A program made the position numbers and the translations under genes. A model generated the notes under the pieces. That model was not told the origin of the DNA, searched no databases, and saw only the letters and a list, made by a program, of their open reading frames with translations. From contig CALWYF010000018.1 of assembly GCA_944385705.1 (NCBI GenBank), positions 1-41,435 of the forward strand: a stretch of DNA of 41,435 bases, in the 5' to 3' direction. Below are positions 1 to 9,000 of the stretch, in pieces; positions within the stretch are counted from its first letter, which is position 1; each line of letters begins with the position of its first letter. This stretch comes from an uncultured Oscillospiraceae bacterium. Lineage in GTDB: Bacteria > Bacillota > Clostridia > Oscillospirales > Oscillospiraceae.

Positions 1-872
1 ATACGGCCGATGGACAGGTCGGTACCGGCCAGCAGGATCAGGCCGGCCACGCCCAGAGCCAGGAACATTCTGGGGGATGCCTGCTGCAAAATGTTCAGGA
101 TATTGTTCACGGTGAGCAGCTGCACATTGGGTCCCTTGACTATGGGAGTGATGATGCACAGGCCGATGAAGATAATGATAATGGCTATGTACAGGCCGTT
201 TCTCAGCAGGAAGCTGCGGCGGTTGAAGGTATACCTGTAGTTCTCCCAGCGCTGGGCCATGGACTGGCCGGGGGTAAACCTGGATATACGCAGCAGGTCG
301 ATGAGGTGATACCTGTGGGCATAGGCGGCGTGGCGCCGGTCCTTGATCTGCTGCAGCTCCTTATCCAGCTGCATTTTGGCGTCGAAGAGGCGGTTTTTAT
401 GGACGTATTTTTCGTCCTTTATCTCGTTGGCGTCCTTCAGCTTTGCCAGGGCGCTTTCGTGCTCCTTCTTCAGCTCCTCCACTGCGGCAGCATACTTTTC
501 CTTGGCGATGGCAGTCTCGGCCTTGCAGCTGGCTGCCACGGCATTGTAGTAGTCCTTTTTAAAGTGTTCTTTCAGATAGGCCTCAGCCTGAGCCACCAGG
601 GAAGAAACCTCCGCCTTGTTCCGGCTCTCTACTACCTTGGCTTCCTGGAGAGCGGCCTGGAGCTCTTCCTTCCGCTTTGCCTTTTCCTGGGGGGTATAGA
701 TTTTATCCCGCTTCAGAGTCTCCAGAGAGGTCTGTATATCCAGCACTTTGTTGGTGCCGTTCTCCCTCAGTTCGTTTAACTTTGCCTGGATATTTCCGAC
801 ATATTCGTCGATTGGCTGGCGAAGCTGTGCTTCCTGCTCAGCCGAAAGTATTATTGTTTTCTCTGCTACCAT
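1..872 (-). CDS. mglC: galactose/methylgalactoside ABC permease MglC (partial, 3' end outside window)
   Basis: About 290 residues are visible before the window edge. The start is the ATG at 872-870, eight or nine bases after GGGAG; an ATG overlapping the mglA stop (888) hits a stop after 16 codons. Residues 1 to about 220 are a charged, Ala/Lys/Glu-rich, probably coiled-coil cytoplasmic extension absent from E. coli MglC. From about residue 225 (motif YTFNRRSFLLRNGLYIAI) the permease proper begins: a first membrane helix, then ILQQASPRMFLALGVAGL and GTDLSIGR, which match the BPD_transp_2 family. It is third in mglB-mglA-mglC and would form the membrane channel. Identity rests on the family motifs plus the operon; the C-terminal half is not visible. 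Confidence 0.85.
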   Translation of the reverse strand, partial: MVAEKTIILSAEQEAQLRQPIDEYVGNIQAKLNELRENGTNKVLDIQTSLETLKRDKIYTPQEKAKRKEELQAALQEAKVVESRNKAEVSSLVAQAEAYLKEHFKKDYYNAVAASCKAETAIAKEKYAAAVEELKKEHESALAKLKDANEIKDEKYVHKNRLFDAKMQLDKELQQIKDRRHAAYAHRYHLIDLLRISRFTPGQSMAQRWENYRYTFNRRSFLLRNGLYIAIIIIFIGLCIITPIVKGPNVQLLTVNNILNILQQASPRMFLALGVAGLILLAGTDLSIGR

Positions 873-887
873 TAGTGCTTTCTCCCA

Positions 888-2396
888 TCACAGATATTTT
901 GCGCTGAGCCGCAAAAGCTCTTCCTGGTTGGTATCCTTGGTGCTGACGATGCCGGACAAATGGCCGTTGGACATTACGCCTATGCGGTTTGTGATACCCA
1001 GGATCTCCGGCATTTCCGAGGATACGACTATTATCGTCTTGCCCTGCTTGGCCATCTTTATAATCAGCTCGTATATTTCATACTTTGCGCCCACGTCGAT
1101 GCCTCGGGTAGGCTCGTCCATCATGAATATCTGGGGCTCCCTCTCCAGCCACTTGCCGAAGATTACCTTCTGCTGGTTGCCGCCGGAAAGGCTGGTTATC
1201 ATATCGTCAGGTCCCATGCACTTGGTGTGCATGATTTTAATCTGCTTATTTGTGGCCTTCACCATTTTGGAATCCGACAGGGCCGGGCCGGCTTTGTACT
1301 GCTCCAGATTTGCAATGGTTGTGTTGAAGGTCAAATCACATTTCAAAAACAGGCCGTTGGCTTTACGTTCCTCGGTTATCATGGCGAAGCCATGCTCTAT
1401 GGCTTCTCTGGCGTCGTTGAAGTTCATCAGCCGGTTTTTGAAATAGACACGGCCGGCGGCTCTGGTACGCACGCCGAAGATGGTCTCCAGCAGCTCCGTA
1501 CGTCCGGCGCCCACCAGCCCGTACAGGCCGAATATCTCTCCTTCTCTCACATCAAAGCTGATGTCCTGGAGGTAAGGGGCATATTTTGTGGACAGGTGCT
1601 GCACGGACAAAATGGTGTCGCCGGGGGTATTGTCCACCGGCGGGAAGCGGCTTTCAAGAGAGCGGCCCACCATGGCGGTGATGAGCTCGTTCATATTGGT
1701 CTCGCCTATTGGCTTGGTCATGACCAGGTTGCCGTCTCTCAGAACGGAAACCTCATCGCATATCTCGAAGATCTCATCCATCTTGTGGGATATATATATG
1801 AGAGCTATGCCCTGTTCCTTCAGCATGCGCATCATGGAAAAGAGCTTGTCCACTTCCTGTACAGTCAGGGAAGAGGTGGGCTCATCCAGAACTATCACCT
1901 GAGAATTATAGGAAATTGCCTTGGCTATCTCGCACATTTGCCGCTGGGAAACGGACATGTTCCGCATTGGCTGGCTAAGGTCCACAGTCATGCCCAGCTT
2001 GCGGAACAACTCTGCTGCTTTCTTTTTCATCCCGCCTTCGTCCACTACGCCTAAGGAATTGGTGGGATATCGGCCCAGGAACAGGTTGTCGGTCACGTTG
2101 CGCTCCAGGCACTGATTCAGCTCCTGGTGCACCATGGCGATTCCGTTTTCCAGGGCGTCCTTTGGCCCGGAGAAGCTTATCTCCTTGCCGTTAAGATATA
2201 TGGTGCCTTCGTCCTTCTGATAGGTACCGAAGAGGCATTTCATCATGGTGGATTTGCCAGCTCCGTTTTCTCCCATCAGCCCCATTACCGTCCCCCGTTT
2301 CACATCCAGATTGATGTGATCCAGCACACGGTTCCGGCCGAAGGACTTGCTCATGCCCCGTATGGACAGGACAATATCGTCTCTCGCATCTGCCAT
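888..2396 (-). CDS. mglA: galactose/methylgalactoside ABC ATPase MglA
   Basis: 502-residue double ATPase that powers sugar uptake with MglB and MglC. First domain: Walker A GENGAGKST (42-50), a weak signature MSVSQRQ (148-153), Walker B VIVLDEPTSS (about 167-176) and the switch His in YISHKMDEI. Second domain: degenerate Walker A GLVGAGRTE (about 290), a good signature LSGGNQQK (about 400) and MMDEPTRGIDVG. This pattern is typical of the MglA/RbsA class, where the second nucleotide site is altered. Start: GGGAG at 2406-2410 is only two bases from the ATG at 2402 and overlaps the GTG at 2405, but lies eight bases before the ATG at 2396, so 2396 is chosen. The stop overlaps the RBS region of mglC. 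Confidence 0.95.
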   Translation of the reverse strand: MADARDDIVLSIRGMSKSFGRNRVLDHINLDVKRGTVMGLMGENGAGKSTMMKCLFGTYQKDEGTIYLNGKEISFSGPKDALENGIAMVHQELNQCLERNVTDNLFLGRYPTNSLGVVDEGGMKKKAAELFRKLGMTVDLSQPMRNMSVSQRQMCEIAKAISYNSQVIVLDEPTSSLTVQEVDKLFSMMRMLKEQGIALIYISHKMDEIFEICDEVSVLRDGNLVMTKPIGETNMNELITAMVGRSLESRFPPVDNTPGDTILSVQHLSTKYAPYLQDISFDVREGEIFGLYGLVGAGRTELLETIFGVRTRAAGRVYFKNRLMNFNDAREAIEHGFAMITEERKANGLFLKCDLTFNTTIANLEQYKAGPALSDSKMVKATNKQIKIMHTKCMGPDDMITSLSGGNQQKVIFGKWLEREPQIFMMDEPTRGIDVGAKYEIYELIIKMAKQGKTIIVVSSEMPEILGITNRIGVMSNGHLSGIVSTKDTNQEELLRLSAKYL

Positions 2397-2477
2397 TCTC
2401 ATCACTCCCGTTTATGCAAAATAGGCTGTACAGGGGGCAACCGGCGGCATGCCCTGTCAGCCTTGGAATATGCGCTG

Positions 2478-2537
2478 GGGGAGAGGGTTCCTCCGGCACT
2501 GAGAAGTCCCCCAATGTCGGAGAATATCCCTCTCCCC
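2478..2537 (-). terminator. mglB-mglA intercistronic hairpin
   Basis: A perfect 10-bp inverted repeat, GGGGAGAGGG at 2478-2487 and CCCTCTCCCC at 2528-2537, with an inner CTCCG/CGGAG stem, lies between mglB and mglA. No T-run follows in the direction of transcription. It is better read as an mRNA-stabilising or partial-termination hairpin that keeps binding-protein expression above that of the ATPase and permease. Confidence 0.6.
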
Positions 2538-2576
2538 TGTTGCATTAGCTGTTGGTTATAATTAAGAGTTTAAATA

Positions 2577-3890
2577 TCACTGGCTGAGCAGAGCGGTGTA
2601 AGAGGCGCCGTTGTCGGTCTTGACCATGTTGATGGCAAAGGCATCATAGAGGCTGGGATCGCTCAGACGGTTAGTGATATTGGCCTCGGTCTGTCCGTCT
2701 CCGCCTATGTATTCCACCTTCAGGTTGAGCAGATCATCATATTTCTGGAGCAGGGGCTGGTAGGTGGAGCCCAGGAAGTTATCGGCGGAGTTGTAGATGT
2801 TCAGCCAAACGCTCTTCTCAGGATGTGCGGTGGCATCCAGCTGGTTGCTCACGGGAGCATACACCACGGTGGAATCCAGGAAGTCCTGATAGTTATCAGC
2901 GGTGACGGCCACGTTCAAAGCGTAGTAGGAACGGGCAGCCTCATCGTAGTAGAACACGTCGGAGCTGAGCACGTTGCCGGCATCGTCGGCGGTGCCTATA
3001 CCGGTGTCCATGTCAACGCCGTCCAGAGCGTTGCGGAGAACACGCAGGGTCAGGTAAGCCTGAACGTCGGCGTGCTGGCTGATGGTTCCGCCGTAGCCGT
3101 TGGCAATAGCGGCGACAGCGTCGGAGTTGGCGTCATAACCGAAGGTGGGAACACCCTCAGCCTGGGACCAGCTGTTGAACATGGCCATGCCCATACCGTC
3201 ATTGTTGGAGACAACCACATCTATCTGATCGCCGAAGGAAGAGGACCAGGTGAGGATGGCGTTGCCGGCGGTAGCGGCATCCCAAGTAGCGCCGGCGGAG
3301 TTCTTCATCTCCTGAGAGGCCAGCTCACGGACGACGTAAGTGGTGCCGTTTATCTCCAGAGTGCCGTCAACGACAGCAGTGGCGGAGCCGTCAACGTTGG
3401 TGCCGACAGGATCGCTGTTTATGTTGCCGTCAACCTCAACGGCAGTGCCCAGAGCGGAGCGAACGCCGCGGGTACGGGCAATGGAGTCGTTGTGACCGAT
3501 ATCGCCGATGGCCAGGACATATCCGATAACGCCGTCGCCGTTGCGGTCGATAGTGTCGATGTTGGCCTCAATGTAGTCCTTGACCATGGTTCCCTGGAGC
3601 TCAGCGCCCTGGTTGGCGTCGAAGCCCACATAGTAGGTATCCTCATTGAAGGTCAGGGCATCCATATCCAGCTCTCCGGTGGAGCTGTTGGAAGGCTGAC
3701 GGTTGAACCACACAAGGGGCTTGTCCTTGTTGGCGACTTCAGCGGGAGCTTCTGCGGCGGGAGCCTCGGCGGCGGGAGCCTCGGCGGCATCATCGGCAGG
3801 AGCCTCTTCAGCGGGGGTCTCGGAACCGCCGCAGGCCGCCAGAGCGAACACCATGGCCAGAGCCAGAAGCAGTGCAAGCAGCTTTTTCAT
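2577..3890 (-). CDS. mglB: galactose-binding lipoprotein MglB, circularly permuted
   Basis: 437 residues. Residues 1-20 are a lipoprotein signal ending LAAC, followed by an Ala/Pro/Glu linker to about residue 54. The fold then starts at KPLVWFNRQPSNSS, which corresponds to the internal E. coli strand VPVVFFNKEPS (Asn91). The order continues with YYVGFDANQG, the Ca-site-like loop DRNGDGVIG (115-123), GHNDSIARTR (133-141), WD (203), NNDGMGM (229-235), FGYDAN (250-255), and the normal C-terminal strand at about 322-338. Only after that, at 361-437, comes VWLNIYNSADNFLG...DAFAINMVK, which matches the N-terminus of mature E. coli GBP (VTIYKYDDNF...). Sugar contacts map to D370, F372, N63, H133, D135, R139, W203, N230 and D253; the equivalent of Asn256 is Gln272. 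GGAGG lies nine bases before the ATG. Role: periplasmic-side sugar capture for MglAC. Confidence 0.93.
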   Translation of the reverse strand: MKKLLALLLALAMVFALAACGGSETPAEEAPADDAAEAPAAEAPAAEAPAEVANKDKPLVWFNRQPSNSSTGELDMDALTFNEDTYYVGFDANQGAELQGTMVKDYIEANIDTIDRNGDGVIGYVLAIGDIGHNDSIARTRGVRSALGTAVEVDGNINSDPVGTNVDGSATAVVDGTLEINGTTYVVRELASQEMKNSAGATWDAATAGNAILTWSSSFGDQIDVVVSNNDGMGMAMFNSWSQAEGVPTFGYDANSDAVAAIANGYGGTISQHADVQAYLTLRVLRNALDGVDMDTGIGTADDAGNVLSSDVFYYDEAARSYYALNVAVTADNYQDFLDSTVVYAPVSNQLDATAHPEKSVWLNIYNSADNFLGSTYQPLLQKYDDLLNLKVEYIGGDGQTEANITNRLSDPSLYDAFAINMVKTDNGASYTALLSQ

Positions 3891-3946
3891 TGTACTTTTC
3901 CTCCATAAAAAAATTAACAGTCAGGCCTCAAAAGCCTTGTGTATTG

Positions 3947-3974
3947 ATTTTACCAAAATACTGATAAAAAACAA
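3947..3974 (-). promoter_or_regulatory. possible mglB promoter
   Basis: On the minus strand TTGTTT (3974-3969) and TAAAAT (3952-3947) are separated by 16 bases, about 50 bases upstream of the mglB start. The -35 is weak, so this is tentative. Confidence 0.4.
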
Positions 3975-4126
3975 TGTTTTTATTCACACAAAATACGCAA
4001 AATCTTTCGCGCATCCGTCTATTTTGCCAAATTGCTTTTTAGGTTTTTGTTGCTTTTTTACAAAGTTCTTTTCACAGCCTGAAATTTGTTTCTAAAATAT
4101 TCCGGGTCGGAGCAGATTCAAAGGGT

Positions 4127-4155
4127 TTGAAATTTCAAGGCCATGCCGCTATAAT
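4127..4155 (+). promoter_or_regulatory. sigma-A promoter of the TrmH-family gene
   Basis: TTGAAA at 4127-4132 and TATAAT at 4150-4155 with exactly 17 bases between. The predicted start is near 4162, at the edge of the CCGTCCC/GGGACGG hairpin, giving a 5' leader of about 75 bases before the GTG start. Confidence 0.75.
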
Positions 4156-4238
4156 GATACCGTCCCCAAGGGACGGACAAATAAGAGAGCTATTCCGGTG
4201 ATTCTGCCGGACATGCGTCAAAGCTGGAGGTGGGCTCT

Positions 4239-5066
4239 GTGAGCAGGGTCATAGCCGTAGGAGATTTCTCCGCACCCGAACTAGATATATATGCGAGGCT
4301 TACGGAAAACCAGCTGGCGAACCGGGCCGACCCTGACAACGCCCTTTTTGTAGCGGAAAGTCCGGTGGTGATAGAGCGGGCCCTGGATTCCGGCTGTGTG
4401 CCGGTATCCTTTTTAATGGAAGAAAAGCATGTGGAAGGCAAGGGTCGTCCCCTGATAGAGCGCTGCGGCGACGTGCCGGTTTACGCTGCTCCCCTGGATG
4501 TGCTGGTGCAGCTCACCGGCTTTCACCTGACCCGGGGCATGCTCTGCGCCATGCGGCGGCCGAAGCTGCCTTCCGTTGACCAGGTTTGCGCAGGGGCCAG
4601 CCGTCTGGCGGTGCTGGAAAACGTGATGAACCCCACAAATATTGGAGCTATCTTTCGCTCCGCCGCCGCCCTGGGTATGGATGGGGTGCTTCTCACCGCT
4701 GCCAGCAGTGACCCTCTGTACCGCCGGGCCATAAGGGTGAGCATGGGCACGGTGTTTCAGGTGCCCTGGACCTATCTGCCCCAGGATGAGGACTGGACGC
4801 AGCTGCTGCACGTCCTGGGCTTCAAAACCGCAGCCATGGCTCTTTGGGAGGACTCGGTCACTCTCAGCGACCCGGCCCTCAACGCCGAGGAAAAGCTGGC
4901 AATAGTGATGGGCACCGAGGGGGACGGCCTGGCAGCCTCCACTATAGCCCATTGCGACTACACCGTGCGCATACCCATGGCCCATGGGGTGGACTCTCTG
5001 AACGTGGCGGCGGCCAGCGCCGTGGCCTTTTACCAGCTGGGCACAGTGAACAGGAGGGCTGAATAG
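4239..5066 (+). CDS. TrmH/SpoU-family RNA 2'-O-methyltransferase
   Basis: 275 residues. It transfers a methyl group from S-adenosylmethionine to a ribose 2'-OH in tRNA or rRNA; the exact target cannot be read from sequence. An N-terminal substrate-binding region (about 1-110) precedes the SpoU knot domain, with motif 1 NVMNPTNIGAIFRSA (about 128-142), motif 2 IVMGTEGDGLA (about 220-230) and motif 3 SLNVAAASAVAFYQ near the end. Start: GGAGG at 4226-4230 overlaps the in-frame GTG at 4230 but stands eight bases before the GTG at 4239, which is preferred. The next gene starts one base after the stop, so they are probably co-transcribed. Confidence 0.9.
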   Translation: MSRVIAVGDFSAPELDIYARLTENQLANRADPDNALFVAESPVVIERALDSGCVPVSFLMEEKHVEGKGRPLIERCGDVPVYAAPLDVLVQLTGFHLTRGMLCAMRRPKLPSVDQVCAGASRLAVLENVMNPTNIGAIFRSAAALGMDGVLLTAASSDPLYRRAIRVSMGTVFQVPWTYLPQDEDWTQLLHVLGFKTAAMALWEDSVTLSDPALNAEEKLAIVMGTEGDGLAASTIAHCDYTVRIPMAHGVDSLNVAAASAVAFYQLGTVNRRAE

Positions 5067-5067
5067 C

Positions 5068-5274
5068 ATGAACAAAGAAGAGCGCCTGGAAGCTTTTGAA
5101 AAGATGCTGGCAGATATAGAGAAAAACTATGCCGACATGCAGCAGAAAATGGATGCCCTGAAGGCTCAGGGCAAGGAGAAAAGCGCCACCTACCGGCAGT
5201 TAATGGGCAACAAACTGATGTATAAACAGATGCTCTTTATGTACGAACTCTACGGTCTGAAAGATAAGGAATAA
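5068..5274 (+). CDS. small coiled-coil protein of unknown function
   Basis: 68 residues, highly charged (Lys/Glu with Met and Leu spaced as in a helix), with no signal peptide or membrane segment. It begins MNKEERLEAFEKMLADIE and ends LYGLKDKE. The predicted structure is one or two helices. It is translationally close to the methyltransferase: AGGAGGGCTGAATAGC precedes the ATG and spans the upstream stop. No function is recognised. It ends just before a strong bidirectional terminator. Confidence 0.75.
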   Translation: MNKEERLEAFEKMLADIEKNYADMQQKMDALKAQGKEKSATYRQLMGNKLMYKQMLFMYELYGLKDKE

Positions 5275-5316
5275 ACAGTGAAAAGGGAGGCAAACGCCTC
5301 CCTTTTCACTGTTTAT
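5271..5316. terminator. bidirectional intrinsic terminator
   Basis: A perfect 21-bp stem (5271-5291 with 5296-5316) and a 4-base loop between converging genes. Its A/T-rich outer arms supply a U-run in both directions. It serves the small protein gene on the plus strand and the TetR gene on the minus strand. Confidence 0.9.
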
Positions 5317-5327
5317 TGTATGCTGTC

Positions 5328-5906
5328 TCAGGCCTCGCTGAAGGGCTTCATCTGGGCAAAGAGAAAGACCCCGCAGGACACCAGCCAGTAGCAGTTGTAT
5401 AGCAGCTCCTCCAGACTCAGCTTTTTCCCGTCCTGGTACCACTTGGATATGATGCCGCTTATGGCGGAGATGCTGAAGGTCAGGGCATAGTCAAAGTTGG
5501 GCGTGTCCGGCTCCAGGCCGAATATCTTGGTAAAGATAGGAGCGTAAAAAACCTTCAGCTTTTCCACGAATCCGGAATTCAGGCCGTTGGAGATGATGAA
5601 AAAGAGCTTTTCCCCTTCGTCCTCCAGGATGCCCGCATAGCGTTTGGCAAACTCCTTCAGACTCATGGGAAAGCCGCCGGGGAAGACCTGGGATATTTTT
5701 TTCTTAACATCCTCCAGCATCTGCTTTTCCGCCTGGTCCCTCAGGTCGTTCATGTCCATGAAGTACTGGTAGAAGGTGCTGCGGTTGACCCCGGCAGCCT
5801 TGGAAACACTGATAACACTGAGTTTTTCCCTGTTCATCAGCAGCTTCCAATAGGCGTCCGTAATACCCCTGCGGGTTTTCTCTGTCAGTTCCGGCTGCTT
5901 GTTCAT
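5328..5906 (-). CDS. TetR/AcrR-family transcriptional regulator
   Basis: 192 residues. The N-terminal helix-turn-helix covers about residues 12-58 (TRRGITDAYWKLLM, then VSKAAGVNRSTFYQYF), followed by an all-helical ligand-binding or dimerisation domain of unknown ligand. An in-frame extension to 6044 is rejected because GGAGG lies seven bases before the ATG at 5906 and the extension is not TetR-like. The gene is divergent from the giant activase, with 141 bases between the starts, which makes that gene and itself the likely targets. Possible operators are noted in the intergenic region. Confidence 0.88.
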   Translation of the reverse strand: MNKQPELTEKTRRGITDAYWKLLMNREKLSVISVSKAAGVNRSTFYQYFMDMNDLRDQAEKQMLEDVKKKISQVFPGGFPMSLKEFAKRYAGILEDEGEKLFFIISNGLNSGFVEKLKVFYAPIFTKIFGLEPDTPNFDYALTFSISAISGIISKWYQDGKKLSLEELLYNCYWLVSCGVFLFAQMKPFSEA

Positions 5907-5918
5907 ACACTTTCCTCC

Positions 5919-5998
5919 ATCCGACACAAAAAAGGATATTGTTGGTTGATAATCAAAAACTGGAATGCTACAATCTATTATACGGCAGTCTGTCGGAT
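5919..5998. promoter_or_regulatory. possible TetR operator half-sites
   Basis: ATCCGACA at 5919-5926 and TGTCGGAT at 5991-5998 form an 8-bp inverted repeat flanking the divergent promoter region. A second short palindrome, TTGATAATCAA (5946-5956), overlaps the activase -35. Either could be the TetR binding site; sequence alone cannot decide. Confidence 0.3.
5946..5974 (+). promoter_or_regulatory. promoter of the activase gene
   Basis: TTGATA at 5946-5951 and TACAAT at 5969-5974 with a 17-base spacer, about 70 bases upstream of the ATG at 6048. Confidence 0.65.
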
Positions 5999-6047
5999 GA
6001 TTCAAGACTTTGTATTTTTTTGCTTCTTTCGGGAGGTTGAACACATA

Positions 6048-9000
6048 ATGTATCGTTACAGAGCCGGAATAGACATCGGCTCAACCACAGTAAAACTGGT
6101 CGTTTTAAATGAAGAGGGCGATATCCTTTTCAGCGATTACCGCCGCCACCGGGCCCACACCCAGGAGACTCTGGCGGAGCTGCTCTCCGACGCCCGGAAG
6201 ATAACCGGAGAATGTGAGCTCACGGCGGGCATAACCGGCTCCGGCTCAATAAATCTGGGCAAGGCTCTGGATATAAAATTCGTACAGGAGGTCGTGGCTG
6301 TGGCCACGGCTTTGCAGCATACCGCACCCCAGACCGACGTAGCCATAGAGCTGGGGGGCGAGGATGCCAAGATAATATACTTCACCGGCGGGCTGGAAGA
6401 GCGGATGAACGGCGTATGTGCCGGAGGCACCGGCTCCTTTATAGACCAGATGGCCTCTCTTCTCCAGACCGACGCCGCCGGGCTGGACGCCGAGGCGACC
6501 AACTATAAGCAGATATACCCCATTGCCGCCCGCTGCGGTGTCTTTGCCAAGACGGATATCCAGCCCCTTATAAACGACGGGGCCACAAAAGCCGACCTGG
6601 CTGCCTCCATTTTCCAGGCAGTGGTGAACCAGACCATCTCCGGTCTGGCCTGCGGCAAGCCCATTCGGGGCTGCGTAGCCTTTCTGGGCGGACCTCTCCA
6701 CTTCCTGCCGGAGCTGAAGAAGGCTTTTATACGCACCCTGCATCTCACTCCCGAGACCACCGTGGACCCGGAAAACTCCCACCTCTTTGCCGCTTTGGGC
6801 GCAGCCCTGGAGGCAGAGGATGCCGAAAGCCACAGCATGGATGAACTCATAGAGCGCCTTTCCTCCGGTGTGAAGATGAACTTCGAGCTAAAGCGCCTGC
6901 CCGCCCTCTTTGCCGATGAGGCGGAATACGAGTCTTTCTGCCGCCGCCATGAGAAGGCTGTGGTGCAGAAGGCCCCGGTGGAGACTTACAGCGGCGACTG
7001 CTTTTTGGGCATAGACGCCGGCTCTACCACCACCAAGCTGGCCCTTATCGGCTCGGAAGGTCAGCTGCTCTATTCCTACTATTCAAATAACCAGGGGAAC
7101 CCCGTGCGCACCGCCATGGAGGCCATCGACAAGCTGCGCTCTCTGCTTCCTGAGAGGGCCCGCATAGTCCGCTCCTGCTCCACCGGCTACGGCGAGGACC
7201 TGCTGAAATCCGCCTTCGCCCTGGACGAGGGGGAGGTGGAGACCATTGCCCACTGCACCGCCGCCGCCTTTTTTGACCCACAGGTGGACTGTGTGCTGGA
7301 CATCGGCGGCCAGGACATGAAGTGCATAAAGCTGAAGAACAACTCCGTGGACACCGTGCTTCTGAACGAGGCCTGTTCCTCCGGCTGCGGCTCCTTTATC
7401 GAAAACTTTGCCAATTCCCTGGGCTACAGCGCAGAGGACTTTGCAAAGGAGGCCCTCTTTGCCCAGAACCCAGTGGACCTGGGCACCCGCTGCACCGTGT
7501 TCATGAATTCCAACGTAAAGCAGGCCCAGAAGGAAGGGGCCTCCGTTCAGGACATCTCCGCCGGTCTTGCCTATTCCGTCATCAAAAACGCCCTTTATAA
7601 GGTCATAAAGCTCACCGATCCCTCCCAGCTGGGCAGTCATATCGTTGTCCAGGGCGGCACCTTCTATAATAAAGCGGTGCTCCGGGCCTTTGAGGCCATA
7701 GCCGGGGTGGAGGTCACCTGCCCGGATATCTCCGGCATAATGGGTGCCTTCGGCGCCGCTCTCATCGCCCGGGAACGCTATACCGGCCAGGAGAGCAGCA
7801 TGCTGCCCCTGGAGGAGATTGTCAATCTCAAGTACACCACCGCTACCGCCCGCTGCGGCCGCTGCTCCAACAACTGCCTGCTGACGGTAAACAAGTTCCC
7901 CGGCGGCCGCCGCCATGTCACTGGCAACCGCTGCGAGCGGGGCTTGGGCGGCTCTTCTCAGCTGAAGCGGGCCCCCAGCATGGTGGAATACAAGCAGCAG
8001 CGTATCTTCGACTATCCCCCTCTGGAGGATGCTCCCCGGGGCGTCATTGGTATACCCAGGGTGCTGAACATGTGGGAGAACTACCCCTTCTGGGCCACCT
8101 TCTTCAAGGCCCTGGGCTTCAGAGTGGAGCTCTCTCCCCTCTCCTCCCGGAAGATTTACCAGCTGGGCATGGAGTCCATCCCCTCGGAGTCGGAGTGCTA
8201 TCCGGCAAAGCTGGCCCACGGCCATGTCCAGTGGCTCATCGACCAGGGCATCAAGACTATCTTCCACCCCTGCGTCTTTTACGAGCACCAGGAGACCCCG
8301 GGAGCCCAGAACCACTATAACTGCCCTGTGGTAGTCTCCTACCCTGAGAACCTGAAAAACAATGTGGAGGCCGTGGCCGACGGGGACGTGCGCTATATCC
8401 GCCCCTTCATAGCCTTTACCTGCGAGCGGGTGGCCGCCGACCGGCTGGTGAAGCTCTGCCGGGAAGAGTGGGACATTCCGGAGCAGGAAGTGCGCCATGC
8501 GGTAAAGCTGGCCTGGGCCGAGCAGCACCGGGCCAAGGACGACGTGCGCCGTCGGGGCGCAGAGCTTTTGAAAGAGATGGAAGAGCAGGGCGGCCGGGGC
8601 ATAGTCCTGGCGGGACGTCCCTACCACATCGACCCGGAGATAAACCACGGTATCCCCCAGCTCATAGCCTCCTACGGCCTCACCGTCTTTACCGAGGACA
8701 GCCTTCCCATAGACTTTGTCCCCGGCCGCCCCATCCGGGCCAACGACCAATGGGTCTACCACTCCCGGCTTTATACCGCGGCGGAGTTCGTCTCCCACCG
8801 GGACGACCTGGAGCTCATCCAGCTCAACTCCTTCGGCTGCGGTCTGGATGCCGTCACCACCGACCAGGTCTCCGAGATATTGGAGGGCAGCGGCAAGCTG
8901 TACACCGTTTTGAAGATAGACGAGGTGAACAATCTGGGCGCCGCCCGTATCCGGGTGCGCAGCCTTATCGCCGCCATGAACATGCGCCGGGACAAGAATG

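Larger units (their letters stand above)
3891..4238. other. divergent intergenic region mglB / RNA methyltransferase
   Basis: AT-rich gap of 348 bases with no coding sequence. It holds a possible mglB promoter on the minus strand and a strong plus-strand promoter, described separately. The plus transcript would begin near a small perfect hairpin, CCGTCCC-CAA-GGGACGG at 4162-4178. I see no clear catabolite-response or GalR-type operator. Confidence 0.5.

Noticed and set aside
2823-3908. 361-codon open frame antisense to mglB
   Set aside because: Gly/Val-rich shadow of the Ala/Asp-rich mglB codons; the minus-strand protein has a lipoprotein signal, family motifs and a ribosome site.
5907-6044. 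Longer TetR start at 6044
   Set aside because: It would cover the divergent promoter region; a strong ribosome site marks the ATG at 5906.
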